This document shows positions 20,085-31,548 of a stretch of DNA of 64,000 bases, piece after piece. Under the pieces are notes generated by a model, which saw only the letters and a list, made by a program, of their open reading frames with translations, was not told the origin of the DNA and did not search any database. The translations under genes and the position numbers were made by a program. The number at the start of each line of letters is the position of its first letter. The first letter of the stretch is position 1. The stretch comes from Euglena gracilis (lineage: Eukaryota; Euglenida; Euglenophyceae; Euglenales), in assembly GCA_039621445.1 (NCBI GenBank), contig CP154954.1:57833602-57897601 (forward strand). Reading direction: 5' to 3'.

Positions 20085-22216
20085 TCAGCCCAGCATTATA
20101 TGTACCACCCCACCACAGACCTTCCCCCATCATTCCAAAACAAGGGGAAAGCCTGTCTTTGAGAAGCCCTATGGCAGGGCCAGCTGCAGCCCCAGTGATA
20201 GGGCGCCCAGAGGGGTCCCCAGTGATGGGGCAGCCCGGGGGAAGGACCCCTGTGATGGGGCCTGTGGAACCCCCAGATACATTATACCCAGGGGTGCCCC
20301 CCTACAAGGCCCTGCAGGCCAGTATCCCCCATTGGGTCAAGTCAGGAGCCAGCAGAGAGGTATTAAACCTGATAAGGGAAGGGGTTATGGCAGATCTCCC
20401 CCTCCCCCCTCAGATGTCATTAAAAGTTCCCTTCAAGACACCCCAAGTAATAATGACTGCCCAAAAAATTCTGAGGGAATACGAATGTGCAGGGGCAAGC
20501 AGGCAAATCCCCCCAGAGGAGGCAAAACATTTTGTCCCTTATTTCATCGTTTCCAAAAAAAGAGGAGGAAAAGACAAAAGAAAGATTAATCTCAGATTGT
20601 CGACAGTTAAGTCTCCACTTCACCCCCCAGAAGTTCAGACTGGGACACATGGGAAACATTTTCAAATTTTTAAAAAAGGGTTGGTTCTGTGGAAAAATCG
20701 ATCTGAAAGATGCTTCTTTTCACCTAAAGCTGCACAGCAGCCTGGAAAAACATGTTTGCATGCAGGTGGGGGGGGGGAAACGTGGCAGTTTCAGGCTGCA
20801 TGCTTCGGCATCAGCAGCCTGCCACAAAAGTTTATGACTCTCATGAGAGTCTCGGAAAGGAAGTGGATAAAGGAGGGAAAGGTAGTTTTCATCTACCTGG
20901 GCGACATTTTGCTGCTAGCCCCCAGCAAAAAGACAGCAGCCCAACATTTGGCAGAGGTAAAAAGAGACCTTTTGTGGGCAGGTTTCAGATTAAACCTCCC
21001 CAAATCCTGTCTGGAACCAACACAGGAAATAAAACATTTGGGCCAGTGGATCAATCCGAAAAAAGGCCAATTAGAAATTCCTCAAGAAAAGCTGAAATCC
21101 CTCAGAAAGGAGCTAGGCAAGGTGCTCACAGCACAAAAAATGAGCTGCAGAAAACTCAGTTCGATTGTGGGTCAAGTCAGAAGCTATTTAGTCTCAATTC
21201 CATTTCTCAGAATTCTGACAGATGAACTTTGCAAAATGGTGGACCTGCACACAAGGTGGGGTTGGGACCACACCCTAACCATTCCCCAGGGGGTCAAGGA
21301 CCAAATTGTGGGATTAAAGGCATTTTTGCAGCCAGGGGTTGGCAGGGCATTTCAACCCCAGGCCACTCAGAATCTCTTTTCAGACAGCAGCACATGGCAG
21401 TGGGGGGGGCTGGACAAGGCTTCAGGCCAAAAGGTGCAGGATTTTTGGAGGGACCTGCATGTCCTTCATATCAATCAAAAAGAATTGCAAGCTGCAGTGG
21501 AAACTGTCAAAGCACTGGCCAAACCAAAGCAAACAATTGTGCTTCATGTGGACAGCCAGGTGGCTGTGAGTTATTTAACAAAATGGGGAGGCAGAAAGCC
21601 ATATTTAAATTCCATCTTAAAACCCCTGCTGTATCATTGCCAAGAAAAGCAAATCAACTTGCAGGTGGTTTGGGTTCCCACAAAGGAGCAATTGGCAGAC
21701 TCCTTGACCAGAGAACAAAAGGACCCAGGGGATTATACCCTAAACCTGAACATCTTTCACCAAATTGTTCAATTTTTCAGAAAAGACATATCCCCAGAGG
21801 TGGACATGTTTTGCACACCCAGCAACAAAAATTTACCCAAGTTTGTTTGTCGACACCCCCACCAAGGGGCTTTGCTGGTGGATGCCTTGAGGGGAGATTT
21901 AAGGGGTCTCCCCCCCTGTTTATGCAAACCCCCCCTGGAGCATCATTCCCCAATGGGTTCAGAGATTAATGTTAAACCCAGACCTGCATTGTCTGTTGAT
22001 CGTACCCCACTGGGCTTCGACATCATGGTGGCGCCAATTAATGTCAATCAGGCAGCCAGGCAGCAGAGTTTTGCTGGTACCCCCCCAATGGGGTCTGTTC
22101 ACCAACTGCTGGGGGGAGGAGATGCCCCCCCAAGGTGGAATTTGGCCTGCTTGATTGTGTCAGGCAAATATTACAATCCCAGGAAGTTTCGGTGTCCAGT
22201 ATCGACACTTACATAA
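20085..22216 (+). CDS. RT-RNase H-Dam-like polyprotein of element B
   Basis: Part of an 845-codon open frame from 19,679, the longest in the window. Palm box FIYLGDILLLAP at 20,888-20,920 has Gly for the first catalytic Asp. RNase H shows NLFSDSSTWQWGG, INQKELQAA, VLHVDSQVAVSYL and KEQLADSLTR. The Dam-like region begins DMFCTPSNKNLPKF. Between about 20,585 and 20,770 the true RT sequence (ISDCRQLS and KIDLKDASFHL) is in another frame, so two compensating indels keep the frame open while scrambling about 60 residues that include RT motif A. The enzyme cannot be functional as written. Confidence 0.75.
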
Positions 22217-22790
22217 AAAATCTGGGAAATGTCAAAAGATATGACTCAGCCTTCAGGGCATTGGTGGGCCAATTATTGCACAAAGGGGTGCCCCTGCAGG
22301 ATTGCACAGTCCACAAGATGGCTGAAGCCACCCTTGATCTTGCTGTTCATAGCATCAATACTGCACGAAATGCATATGCAGCAGCATTGTTACTCCCAGG
22401 GTTTGGGTCTTTGAGATTTTCACCCCTTCTGGCTCCATTGAAAAGGAAGTGGAATGCCAATGTCTGCAAGTATGCCCACTTTTGGGACCCCACTGATTTC
22501 CTAGAAAACATCATGAGGAATTCCACACCCCTCTCAGACCTATCTGTGAAAGAGCTCAGAAACAGACTCATCATCTGTTGGAGGCTTTTGGCCCTCCACA
22601 GGGGGGTTGATCTAGCCAGGACACAGCGAAAAATCAGTTTTGTGGGAGAAAATTTTTTTATTTTATTGCAAAGGAAAGGGTGGCAATTCCCAAGATGGGA
22701 AGAAGTATTGAACTTTCCACACACCCCCCTCATCAGCCCCTGGCATTTATTGAAAGAGTATGGTTGGGATGTTTTTCTGCTGATTTTTTG
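22135..22790 (+). pseudogene. Tyrosine recombinase of element B, truncated
   Basis: It overlaps the end of pol. The N-terminal SAM-like part contains IDTYIKNLGNVKRYDSAF, then ARNAYAAALLLPGFGSLRF. The first catalytic Arg is in LALHRGVDLARTQRK (about 22,590-22,635). After HLLKEYG the frame runs into the element's right end, so the HxxR box and the Tyr nucleophile are missing. It needs a helper recombinase if it moves at all. Confidence 0.75.
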
Positions 22791-22872
22791 GGTGGGAGGG
22801 TTGGGCTCACCATCTTCTTGTGCTTCGCCCTCTTGGTCCCTTCCTCCCTATTCCTCTGTCGTGGGAGTCCGA

Positions 22873-23762
22873 TAGGGGGGCCTCTGTGGGTCCCCCCCTT
22901 GATTGATTGATCGGGAATTGAGAAAAAAATGTTGGAGAGGTTTCTGCCCCTCCCTCCAAAAGGGCCACTGTGGGTCCCTTTTCCTCCTGGGGCTGGGTCA
23001 TTGAAAGGGCCACTGTGGGTCCCTTTATCTCCCATTGTTGGCAGAGGGCCACTGTGGGTCCCTCGGTGGATTTCTCCAGCAGCATCCTTAGCTTCTTGGT
23101 GGCCACTGTGGGTCCACCCTGCTGGTTCCTTAGCTTCTTCGTGGCCACTGTGCGTCCACCCTGCTGGTCTCCAAGGTTTCCGTGTATAATTTTTTCCCAT
23201 TATCTATCTTGTGGTCTTCCAGGCGTTGATTTCTTCTTGGCCTCCAACCCCTTTGGAAATCTGGGGGGGCTGCTGTGGCCCCCCCTTGCCCCCTTGAGAG
23301 GGGCTGTTGTGATAGATGAATTGGGGGGGTTGGACAGACCTTTTCTGCCCCTTCCTGAGGGGATTTGCTTGTGAAACTGGCCCCATGGCCCCTGTGGTGT
23401 TGACCTCCTTGGCCTTGATTCCATCTCCCCATCTTCTGGCCAATTGGTGCCAGGTTGCTGGGCGCCTTTTGGGGGAGATGCCCTTGATGTGTGGGCTTTG
23501 ATTGTACAACTGTGAAGCATTTTGGGCCCCCATGGCCTATTCTTTACCCACCAAGGGCTGGGGCTGGCTTCTGTCTTCTGGGCCTTCTGAACACAGTGGT
23601 CCAAGGACGGGTGAAATATTCTGGGGTGGGGGGCTGGGTGGGAAGAACGGCCACGGTTTGCCAGGTGTTGACCGCATTTCCAAGGTCTCCAGCTGCTGCC
23701 GCCACTCCTCCAGGACGTCCGTGGGCATATAATTCCAATTTCTTCTCCACTGCATTGCTCAT
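22873..23762 (-). pseudogene. Gag, 5' part, of element A
   Basis: Starts with MSNAVEKKLEL at 23,762, as in element C at 35,584. Contains repeated GTHSGP/GPTVAL segments (22,970-23,160) encoded by AGGGCCACTGTGGGTCC repeats, read in alternating frames. It ends where element B is inserted. A segment around the GHGPW signature is deleted relative to C (near 23,600). Confidence 0.7.
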
Positions 23763-23831
23763 CGAAGTCGAAATTGAAATTTGACAATTGAATTCTCAAT
23801 TGATTTTCGTCTGGTTCGTGTTCTTCTGGAT

Positions 23832-24558
23832 CCCCCACCCACCCAGGGTGGTGCGGGACCCCCCCCCAGGGTTTGATATAATGAGGGCCTGCATGGTTTA
23901 GATGGGGGGTTGTCCCCCAACCCCCCCCCCTCCCTGCCCGCAGGGGGGGTCCGGACCACCCACCCCCCCCCTGCCAGGGGGGTCCGGACCGACCCTGGGG
24001 GGGGGTACCCGGGACCCCCCCAAAAGGGTCAATTTTTTCCTCCGTCGCTTTGCGCCGAATTTTTTTTTGCATTTTTGGCAAATTATTGCCCAAAAAGTGC
24101 CCAAAATGGCCCTTTGGGGGGGGGTTCAAAAATTTTCGCCCCGGCGCTTCGCGCCGGGCTGAAATTCGGTCACCCTGACCGCGCCACTGTTTAGGTGGGG
24201 GGTGTACCCCCCTCCTGGCCCGCAGGGAGGGGGGGTTCTGGACCACCCCCCCGCCTGTCCTTATATCAAACCATGCCCCTCACCCGGGCCCCCAAATTTG
24301 GGCCCGTTGAAGGCAATTTTCAAAAATTCTCGGCGCTTCGCGCCGAAACGGCACACCCGGCGCCTCTGGCGCAGCCCCCCCATCCCACCCCCCCTCCCCC
24401 CCGGGGGTCTTCTGACTTAAAAAGAAGCCTGCAGTACACCCAGGGAGTTGCATGTCTCGCGTATCAATATGCATTTTTGTACCCCCCCCCGGGTTTTGAC
24501 CCCTGCGGCTGTTGGGCCCAATTTTGACCCCTGAAGTTGACCCTCCGCATTTTTTTTG
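23832..24558. repeat. Partial S-type module truncating the left end of element A
   Basis: At 23,832 the A sequence stops after TCTTCTGGATC and an S-type module begins (GGTTTGATATAA, GGTTTAG, C/G runs, GGGTCAATTTTTTCCTCC). Two GC hairpins occur near 24,140 and 24,332. From about 24,420 to 24,558 the sequence is not seen elsewhere in the window. No gene. Confidence 0.75.
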
Positions 24559-24560
24559 TA

Positions 24561-24741
24561 CCCCCCCCCATGTCGTTGACACGGCGTGTCGTTGAGACAC
24601 CCCCCGTGTCAACGACACTTATCTGGAACACTACCTACTGAATCACAGTGACATTGACATGGCGTGTCGTTGACACACCACCCGTGTCAACGGCACTCTC
24701 CTGGAACATTGGCGTGTCAACGACAAGAGGGGGGGGGGAGG
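24561..24741. mobile_element. C-capped miniature element, GTCGTTGACAC family
   Basis: Starts with nine Cs then ATGTCGTTGACACGGCGTG and ends CGTGTCAACGACAAG then a G run, with TA outside both ends. Inner copies of GTGTCGTTGACAC and its inverse make further hairpins. 181 bp, non-coding. It has the same C-cap/G-cap design as the GTCGTACGAC family but an unrelated core. Confidence 0.7.
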
Positions 24742-24758
24742 TAGGTAGAATTCATCTA

Positions 24759-25021
24759 CCCCCCACCCCCTAGTCGTACGACCACCCCTCATTTACGACG
24801 ACCCCCCGGTCACAGGTTGCAGGTCATGGGGTGTTATGACCACCCCCCCCCCCCGGTCACAGGTTGCAGGTTACAAAAATTTTAACACCATTTCACCTAT
24901 GACCGACCGCCCCCGCATTTACGACCACCCCCCAGTCACAGGTTGCAGGTTATGGGGGTGTTATGACCACCCCCCTGGTCACAGGTTGCAGGAACCCGGT
25001 CGTACGACTAGGGGGGGGGGG
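24759..25021. mobile_element. C-capped miniature element, GTCGTACGAC family, best-preserved copy
   Basis: The C run plus TAGTCGTACGACC at the left mirrors GGTCGTACGACTA plus a G run at the right. TA lies at 24,757-24,758 and 25,022-25,023. Interior copies of GGTCACAGGTTGCAGG alternate with ACGACCACCCC. 263 bp, non-coding. It serves as a reference for the broken copies at 1,640, 2,737, 5,118, 26,890, 29,115 and 41,165. Confidence 0.82.
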
Positions 25022-25023
25022 TA

Positions 25024-25237
25024 AAAATGTGTGTTTTCCAAACAAAAAGGGACTTTTTTTTGGAGCTTGCGCCAAAGATCGCAAAAAAGCTTTTCCTGGT
25101 CTCGAGTGGGTGTCGAGATGGCAAATTTTGATGCAAATGTGTTTTGTTAAATGCAACCACCCCCCCCCTTGGGGGGGTGGGTGGGGTGGTCCAGGGTGGC
25201 GCGGGACCCCACCGGGGGGGGGGGGCGGGGAGCCTCC
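25024..25237. other. Spacer before S2
   Basis: Contains CTCGAGTGGGTGTCGAGATG and following sequence that recurs at 37,081, then C/G runs. No gene. Confidence 0.5.
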
Positions 25238-26383
25238 AAAATCGGGCCCGTTAAAAGCAATTTTCAAAATTTTCGGCGCCGAAAAGGTATACCCGTCGCC
25301 TCTGGTGCGGGACCCCCCCCCCCGGTCCGGCCCAGACCAAAGTTCCCCACAGGTTTCCCCCGGGCCGGACACTAGGCTGACCCAGGGTTTGATATAAGGG
25401 GGGCGTACGAGGTTTAGGTGGGGGGTGTCCCCCCCCCCTCCTGGCCCGCCCAGGAGGGGTCCGGACCCCCCCCCCCCACTTGCCAGGGGGCGGACCGACC
25501 CTGGTACCCGGGACCCACCCCCAAAAAGGGTCAATTTTTTGCTCCGGCGCTTTGTGCCGAAAATTTTTTTACATTTTTGGCAAATTTTTGCCCAAAAAGT
25601 GCCCAAAATGGAACTTTTGGTCGTTTTGGGGGGGGTCAAAAATTTTCGCCCCGGCGCTTTGCGCCGGCCGAAAAGCGGTCACCAGTCAAATTTTTAAGCA
25701 CTGGCCGACCCCCTGGGGCGGGGTGACTGGTTTTTACAGAGTGACTGTCTGGATTTTGGCCCGAACCCCCTCCCCCCCAGGTCGGCCAGGAGTGGGCAAA
25801 AGTGGCTTGAGTGACCCCGGCACCGGAAAATTTTTTTGGCCTAAAATGACTGGGAAGTGGCCTAAAGTGACTGGGAAGTGGCCGTTTTTCTGAGTGGCCG
25901 ACCCCCTAGGGGGTGTCTGGCTGGATTTCCGAAAATGAGTGACTGACTGGTTTTCAAAAAAGTGGAGTGACCCCCCCTGGGTTTGGTAAAAAATTGTAAG
26001 ACCCGGACAGCGCCACTGTTTAGGTGGGGTGTGTCCCTCCCACCCGCCCCCCCCCCCTCCTGGCCCGCAGGAGGGGTCCGGACCACCCCCCCCACCTGTC
26101 CTTTTGTCGAGCCCTGGGCTGAACCGTTTCCTATGAGCATTCCGCATAACACAAAACACTTGTTTGTTAAATAGAGTTCTGGTCAGGATGGAACCCCCCC
26201 TCCCGGGGTGCGTGCGACCCCCAGTGCAGAACGGGAATCGGCCAAACAGCCAGGGTGGTGGGTGGGGGGTGGACCCCCCCCACCACCTCTTCCCTTATTT
26301 CTGGGCGCACCAATTTTTGGACCCGAAAATTTTTTTTCGGCGCCCAAGGCGCCGGATGTTTTTTTGACTGATTTTGGGACTCA

Positions 26384-26673
26384 TACCTACCCCCCCCCCC
26401 GGGAAACTGTCATGCCCGAGAACCTGTCAGGGTCCCGCCCGGGAAACTGTCATGCCCGAGAACCTGTCAGGGTCCTGCCCGGGAAACTGTCAAGGTCCCC
26501 GGTCCGGCCAACCTGTTAGGGTCGTTTTTCATTGATTTTCCCTTGAAATGCCCTCCCCGGGAAACTGTCAGGGTCCCCGGTACCGGCCAACCTGTCAGCA
26601 TAGGAAGTTGTCAGGGTCCCCGGTACTGGCCAACCTGTCAGGTGACAGTTTCCCGGGGGGGCGGGGGCAGGTA
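26384..26673. mobile_element. C-capped miniature element, GGGAAACTGTCA family, copy 2
   Basis: Same TIRs, internal 41-bp-type repeats and TA borders as 1,151-1,440, at the homologous position in S2. Confidence 0.72.
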
Positions 26674-27068
26674 TAGGAACCCCCCCCCAAAAAAACCTCA
26701 AAACCCCATTTCTTCACACTTTCCAAAATTTCCACATTTTCTCAAATTTTGATTTTGAGAGGTTTTTGAAGCATTGAAAGTCAAAAAAACTTCAAAGAAA
26801 AAATTGTCAGTAAATATTGACTGTGCCAAAATCTGGTCCACTTTTTTTGATTTTTTTCCCATTTTTTTCACCCCCTCCTGCCCCCCCCCCTTGTCGTACG
26901 ACCACCCCTCATTTACGACCACCCCACGGTCACAGGTTGCAGGTCATGGGGTCACAGGTTGCGGGTTGCGAAAACTTCAACACCACCTTAACTTCAACCG
27001 CCCCCTCATTTACGACCACCCCCCGGTCGCAGGTTGCCGGTTATGGGGTGTTACGACCCCTGGCAGGG

Positions 27069-27823
27069 GGCTCATTGCGGGAAATTGGTGATGGATTTTT
27101 TGGTGGTCGCTAGCGACTAGTCGATAGCGACTAGTCGCTAGCGACCGTTGGTGATGGCCTAGCGACCATTGGTGATCGGGCCCACTACTCGGCCCGACCA
27201 CCAATTTTAAGTCCCCCCCCCTCTTAAAAATTTATTAAACCCCTCCACTCCAAATTTTTTTCATTGAAATATGAAGGAAAACGACTCGAAACCCAGCCAA
27301 ATGCCTTCAGAAACCGGCATTCGGGGGTCCATTTGCAAAAGAATTGGGTAATATGTTCTTTTTGCGCCAGTTCTGTGAAAGTTGTATTTGTCCAGGAGTT
27401 CAGTTGGACGGGTGGGGGTGCGGGGGTGTTGACCCCCCCGAAGAAGGCTGCAGTAGGAGGGCCAAATTGTGCTCCCGAAGGAACCCCGATATGCGAACTT
27501 GGTCGGCCCACGCACACTGTAAACAAAAGCCAGGCGCGCACCGTAAACGAAACAGTCCTAAGGCGCCTTCGGCGCCCTTGGTCGTCTAGCGGGTGGGGGG
27601 GGCTGCGCCCCCCCCACACCCCCCCCCCCCCCCCCCCAATAACAAAATCCCCTCCGGGGGGGTAACCGACCAAAGGGCCAGGCGCGCATGTAATGCCACG
27701 CGCACCGTGAACGAAACAGTCCTAAGGCGCCTTCGGCGCCCTTGGTCTCCTAGCGGGGGGGACCCTATCACCAATGGTCGCTAGCGACCACCAAAAAGTC
27801 CATCCCCAGTTTCTCGCTCGGGG
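27069..27823. mobile_element. Long-TIR, palindrome-rich element, copy 2 (internally deleted)
   Basis: Same insertion site as 1,835-3,835, with CCCTGGCAGGG at 27,058-27,068 and 27,824-27,834. It is 755 bp against 2,001 bp: the right TIR is shortened and the interior array reduced to two units. The left TIR carries the GGTCGCTAGCGAC palindromes with an extra half copy. Confidence 0.72.
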
Positions 27824-30222
27824 CCCTGGCAGGGCGGTTCATATGGGACGGGATTTTTTTTAGTAAAGGACCGCAAAAGAAAAATTTCCGGCGCCTTCGG
27901 CGCCGGGTGTTTTTTTTAACCCATTTTGGGACCATATGCAGGCACCCATGGCTAAAATGGCCAAAAAATGGCCTTAAATGGCGGCCTAAAATGGCCTGAA
28001 ATGGCCTAAAATGAGGATATTTGGGGCTTGACCATGCGTGCTTGCCAAGGTTGACTGCTTGTTTCTTTTTGAAACAGAAAAAGCATGTTTCTTTTTAAAA
28101 AAGTCACGTTTTTTATAATAAAAAAACACGTATTTTCTGTTTCAAAAAAGAACAAGTTTTTTGTATAAACTTTTTTTAAAAAGACATGTTTTTACAAAAA
28201 AACACAACAGAAAAAACGTCTGGAAAAACTCAAAAACGTCACTTTTTGACGACCAAAAAATGACTTTAGAACTTTTTACTCAAAAAATGGCCATTTCACA
28301 ATTAAAACTCCCTCAAACCCCATTTTTCAAACCTTCCAGAAGATTCTCAAAATTTTAATTTTGAGACTTTTTGAAGCCAAAAGATGCCATTGAAAATCCA
28401 AAAAATTTGAAAGAAAAAAATGTCAGTAAAATTTGACTGTGCCAAAATTTGGTCCACTTTTTTGGCCTGCATTGTTTTCCACCCCCCTCCTAAAAGTACC
28501 AAATTTAACCCTGATATCTTTGAGATTTTTCTGTGAAAAAAATGTGGTTTTCCATCAAAAAATCACCAATTTTTTCGGCTTCCAATTTTGTCCGTTCTAA
28601 TTTTATCTAGCCCCAATTCCCCCCCCCCCCCCGGTATTTTGGGTTCATTTTTCAAAAATTTCAAAAATTTTCAGCCCAAGTCCCCCGTTTTCCCGAAATT
28701 GGTAAAAATGCTGCCAAAATGTTTCCCCCCCAAACCGCATTTTTTTCACATTTTCTAAAATTTCAATATTTCTCAAAATGTTGATTTTGAGAGATTTTGG
28801 AAGCAAAAAAATGTCACTGAAAATCCCAAAGAAATTCTAAGAACAAAAATTCAGTATAATTTGAATGTTCCAAAATTTGGCCCCATTTTTTTGACCACCC
28901 TCTTCCACCCTCTTAGAACTAACAATTTTCAACCGTAAAATTTTGGCAATTTTTTTGGGGAAAAATGTCATTTTCCATCAAAAAACCATGTATTTTTGGT
29001 TCATTTTTTCAAAAAATTTCAAAAAAATTTTCCCCGGCCAAAATCCTCCTTTTGCTTTTTTTTTGGTTGAAGTGTGTGGGGACAATTTTTTTTTCCCTTA
29101 AGGACCGCCCTGCCCCCCAGTCACAGGTTGCAGGAACCCAGTCGTACGACGGGGGGGGGGCGGGTAAAAATTACCATTTTTAACCTGAAAATTTTGAGCT
29201 TTTTTGTGAAAAAAATGTGGTTTTCCATCAAAAAATCATGCGTTTTGGGTGCATTTTTTTAAAAAAAATTCAAAAAAATCCCGGGTTTCCTGAAATCGGT
29301 GAAAATGCTGTTGTGGGTGGGGGGATCGACCCCCCCCCACCACCTCCCGGGTGGGCCGGGTGGGGGTGTCGATAGCCCCCCCAGCCCTTCCCTTTCTGCC
29401 CTGGACCACCCTCCTGTTCTCGGGTTGTACCCACCCCTGCCCTTATCGCATGACCACCCCTCATTAATGACCACCCCCCAGTCGGAGGTTGCAGGTCATG
29501 GGGGTTATGACCCCCCCCGGTTGCAGGTTGCGAAAATTTCAACACCACCTTACCTACAACCGCCCCCTCGTTTACGACCACCCCCCGTCGCACGTTGCAG
29601 GTTGTGCGGGTGTTACGCCCCTCCCCCCCTGGTCGCAGGTTGCGGGAACCCGGCTGTGGCTTGGAAATTGGGTTGTTTTTGGCATCCTGTCTTGGGACCA
29701 CCCCTGCAGGTTTGGGGGTCATGCACGACCCCCCCAGTCGGGGTTATACGAAGGGGACACCCCAAATAAAATCCCCCCGCCTTGGGGTCTGGGGCGAAAT
29801 AAAAAGTCCCCCCTGGTTTTTGCGCCAAAGGCGCAGGTTTTGTCCTGAAATTGTAGGTAAAAATTACAGTTTCTGACAACAAATTACGAAAAAAAAGTAA
29901 TTTTTCTGGATCATCTGACCTCCAAAAAATGGTAAATTTCATGAGAAAGTACAAAAAAATGACCCCAAGGGGGGTTTTAACGCTATTTTGAGCCCTATGG
30001 GACTTCAAATAAATTCGACAATTTTGGAGAAACAATACCCCCCCCCCCCCAAATACAACCCCCCCCCAGGCCGGGACTTCGGCCGAAAAAATAATACCCC
30101 GGGGGGGCATTATTTTGGGTGGGGTTCAGCTTACCTGTTGGTGTTGAATGCACCGGAAGCCTGATGGGGTTTTTTTGTTTCCCCAAGTTTGTGAACCACG
30201 TCATTTTGATGTATTTTTGCAG

Positions 30223-30370
30223 AAGCAGTGGTATGAGCTTAACCCCTTAGGTCCCTGACAAGCCGAACAAGAATTATTACGACCCACGAAAGTGGATCCG
30301 TGAGGCCGAGCTTGGCATGCTGGCCCGCGTCAAGGTGGCCTTCAAGGCGTTGAATTGCCCGGTGGCCTAA
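30223..30370 (+). pseudogene. fba: Frameshifted copy of the aldolase C-terminal exon
   Basis: Corresponds to 7,522-7,668 with the same acceptor context. One extra base near 30,247-30,255 (CCCCTTAGGTCCCTGA against CCCCGAGGGCCCTGA) shifts the frame to an immediate stop after KQWYELNPLGP. Downstream codons for YYDPRKW to the TAA remain nearly unchanged. It has Tyr where the S1 exon has Cys (residue 4). This copy cannot supply a normal aldolase C-terminus. Confidence 0.75.
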
Positions 30371-31145
30371 AGGAGTTCATTGGTATCCCCTGAACCACAC
30401 GACTCGTACCTGGAACGAAACGTTTATGGTTTTTTTTTTTGCTCATGCTTGCTGAAATTTGATCACGTCTTTCTTTTGTCGTTGCACGACACTCTCCAGC
30501 TTCCAGGGAGAGACGGAACACCCTCCGGTTGTCCCTGAGGGGGGGGGTGGTTGTGGGGAGGGCACCCAAGGGTTCGAAACGAGGGTGCATGGCTCGATGT
30601 GCTTCACATTTTTTTGTTTTCCATTTTTTATCATTTTTTGGAGTTTTCCAAAAATGTGCATTTTTTTGCAATCTTTTTCAGTTTTTTTTGCGTTTTGTTG
30701 CATTTCTGCATGGTTCATGGTCTTCTCAGATTTTGACCATTTTTGCAATTGTTTGCCTTTTTTTGAATTTTGAAATTTTGACATTTTCTTCATTTGCAAT
30801 CCCATTTTTTGCAAGTTTTGGTACCCCGTTGCAGGTTTTTGGGCAACCTTTGGATTTTCGTGATGTTTGCGCTAGGTTTGCGTTTTTGTTACTTGCACTT
30901 TTTTCTCCGAGTATTGAAGATTCCTTCAGCCAGCGACTTTTGGCACCGGGTTGGTCTGCACTTTTGGCGCAGACCAACCCACCATTCCCTTGGGTCGAGT
31001 AACCTCCCCACAAGGGGCAGGGACAGTCGCACTCGCGCAAGCCGAAAAGGGAGGAAGGGACACCGAGGGCAAGCACAAAGACATTGTGCGCCGCGCTGGG
31101 TTAGGAGGTCCCGCTTAGTGCCCTTTGTCGCCGGAGGTGGCTGAT

Positions 31146-31310
31146 TCTCGTGCTCCCTCGCTGCAGACCGAGAAGGGAGGAAGGGACACCGAGGGCGAAG
31201 CACAAAGACATTGTGAGGCCATGCCTTGCTCGCCGGCGGTTTTTTGTGATTGTTTTGGTGCGCTGCGTTAGGAGGTCCCGCTTAGGGCCGCCTCGCCGGA
31301 GTTGGCTGCA
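31146..31310 (-). repeat. Right inverted terminal repeat of element C
   Basis: On the plus strand it contains GTGAGGCCATGCCTTGCTCG and GGTTAGGAGGTCCCGCTTAG, i.e. the left terminus in inverted orientation, preceded by an extension TCGTGCTCCCTCGCTGC at the outer end. Confidence 0.7.
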
Positions 31311-31429
31311 TTGTCTCCGACGTGGCGACCGTGGCGCTGTTTCTTTGCCTGGGGGGTCCCCCCACCTCCCCCCCCCCTGGCCCCCATCTTCTGATCGAGG
31401 GTGTTTGAAGACAAATTTTCTTATTTTAG

Positions 31430-31548
31430 GGGGGGGTCGGGCTCACAATGTCTTTGTGCTTCGCCCTCGGTGTCCCTTCCTCCCTTCTCGGTCTGCCTCG
31501 AGGGAGTACGAGACACCTCGGGCTCCGCACGTTGCCATTGTGAGGCCA
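31430..31548 (-). repeat. Internal complementary region (ICR) of element C
   Basis: It reads GGGAGTACGA directly joined to GACACCTCGGG at 31,511/31,512, i.e. right end fused to left end, in the strand opposite to the element's sense. This equals the complement of a circular junction. The flanking AGGGAGGAAGGGACACCGAG tract (inverted at about 31,175 and 31,470) is part of the pairing. The same join occurs for element A at 9,273/9,274. Confidence 0.7.

Larger units (their letters stand above)
18877..22872 (+). mobile_element. DIRS-like element B, nested in the gag of element A
   Basis: The left end GACCATTCGGGCTCC lies at 18,877 and the right end GGGAGTCCGA at about 22,870. Removing it rejoins the gag of A to match uninterrupted element C near 34,665. 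No target duplication is evident, as expected of tyrosine-recombinase elements. It encodes gag, RT, RNase H, a Dam-like region and the N-terminal part of a recombinase, but the recombinase C-terminus and internal complementary region are deleted (about 22,790). It is a different subfamily from A, C, D and E. Confidence 0.8.
25238..31145. repeat. S2 block (second copy of the triplicated segment)
   Basis: Colinear with S1 from base 1 through the aldolase exon to about 8,400, with small indels. It lacks the nested miniature element (2,105), most of the C/G array, and the 5,724-6,993 element, and so preserves their empty sites. Elements and the exon inside are listed separately; no other gene is supported. 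Confidence 0.88.
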
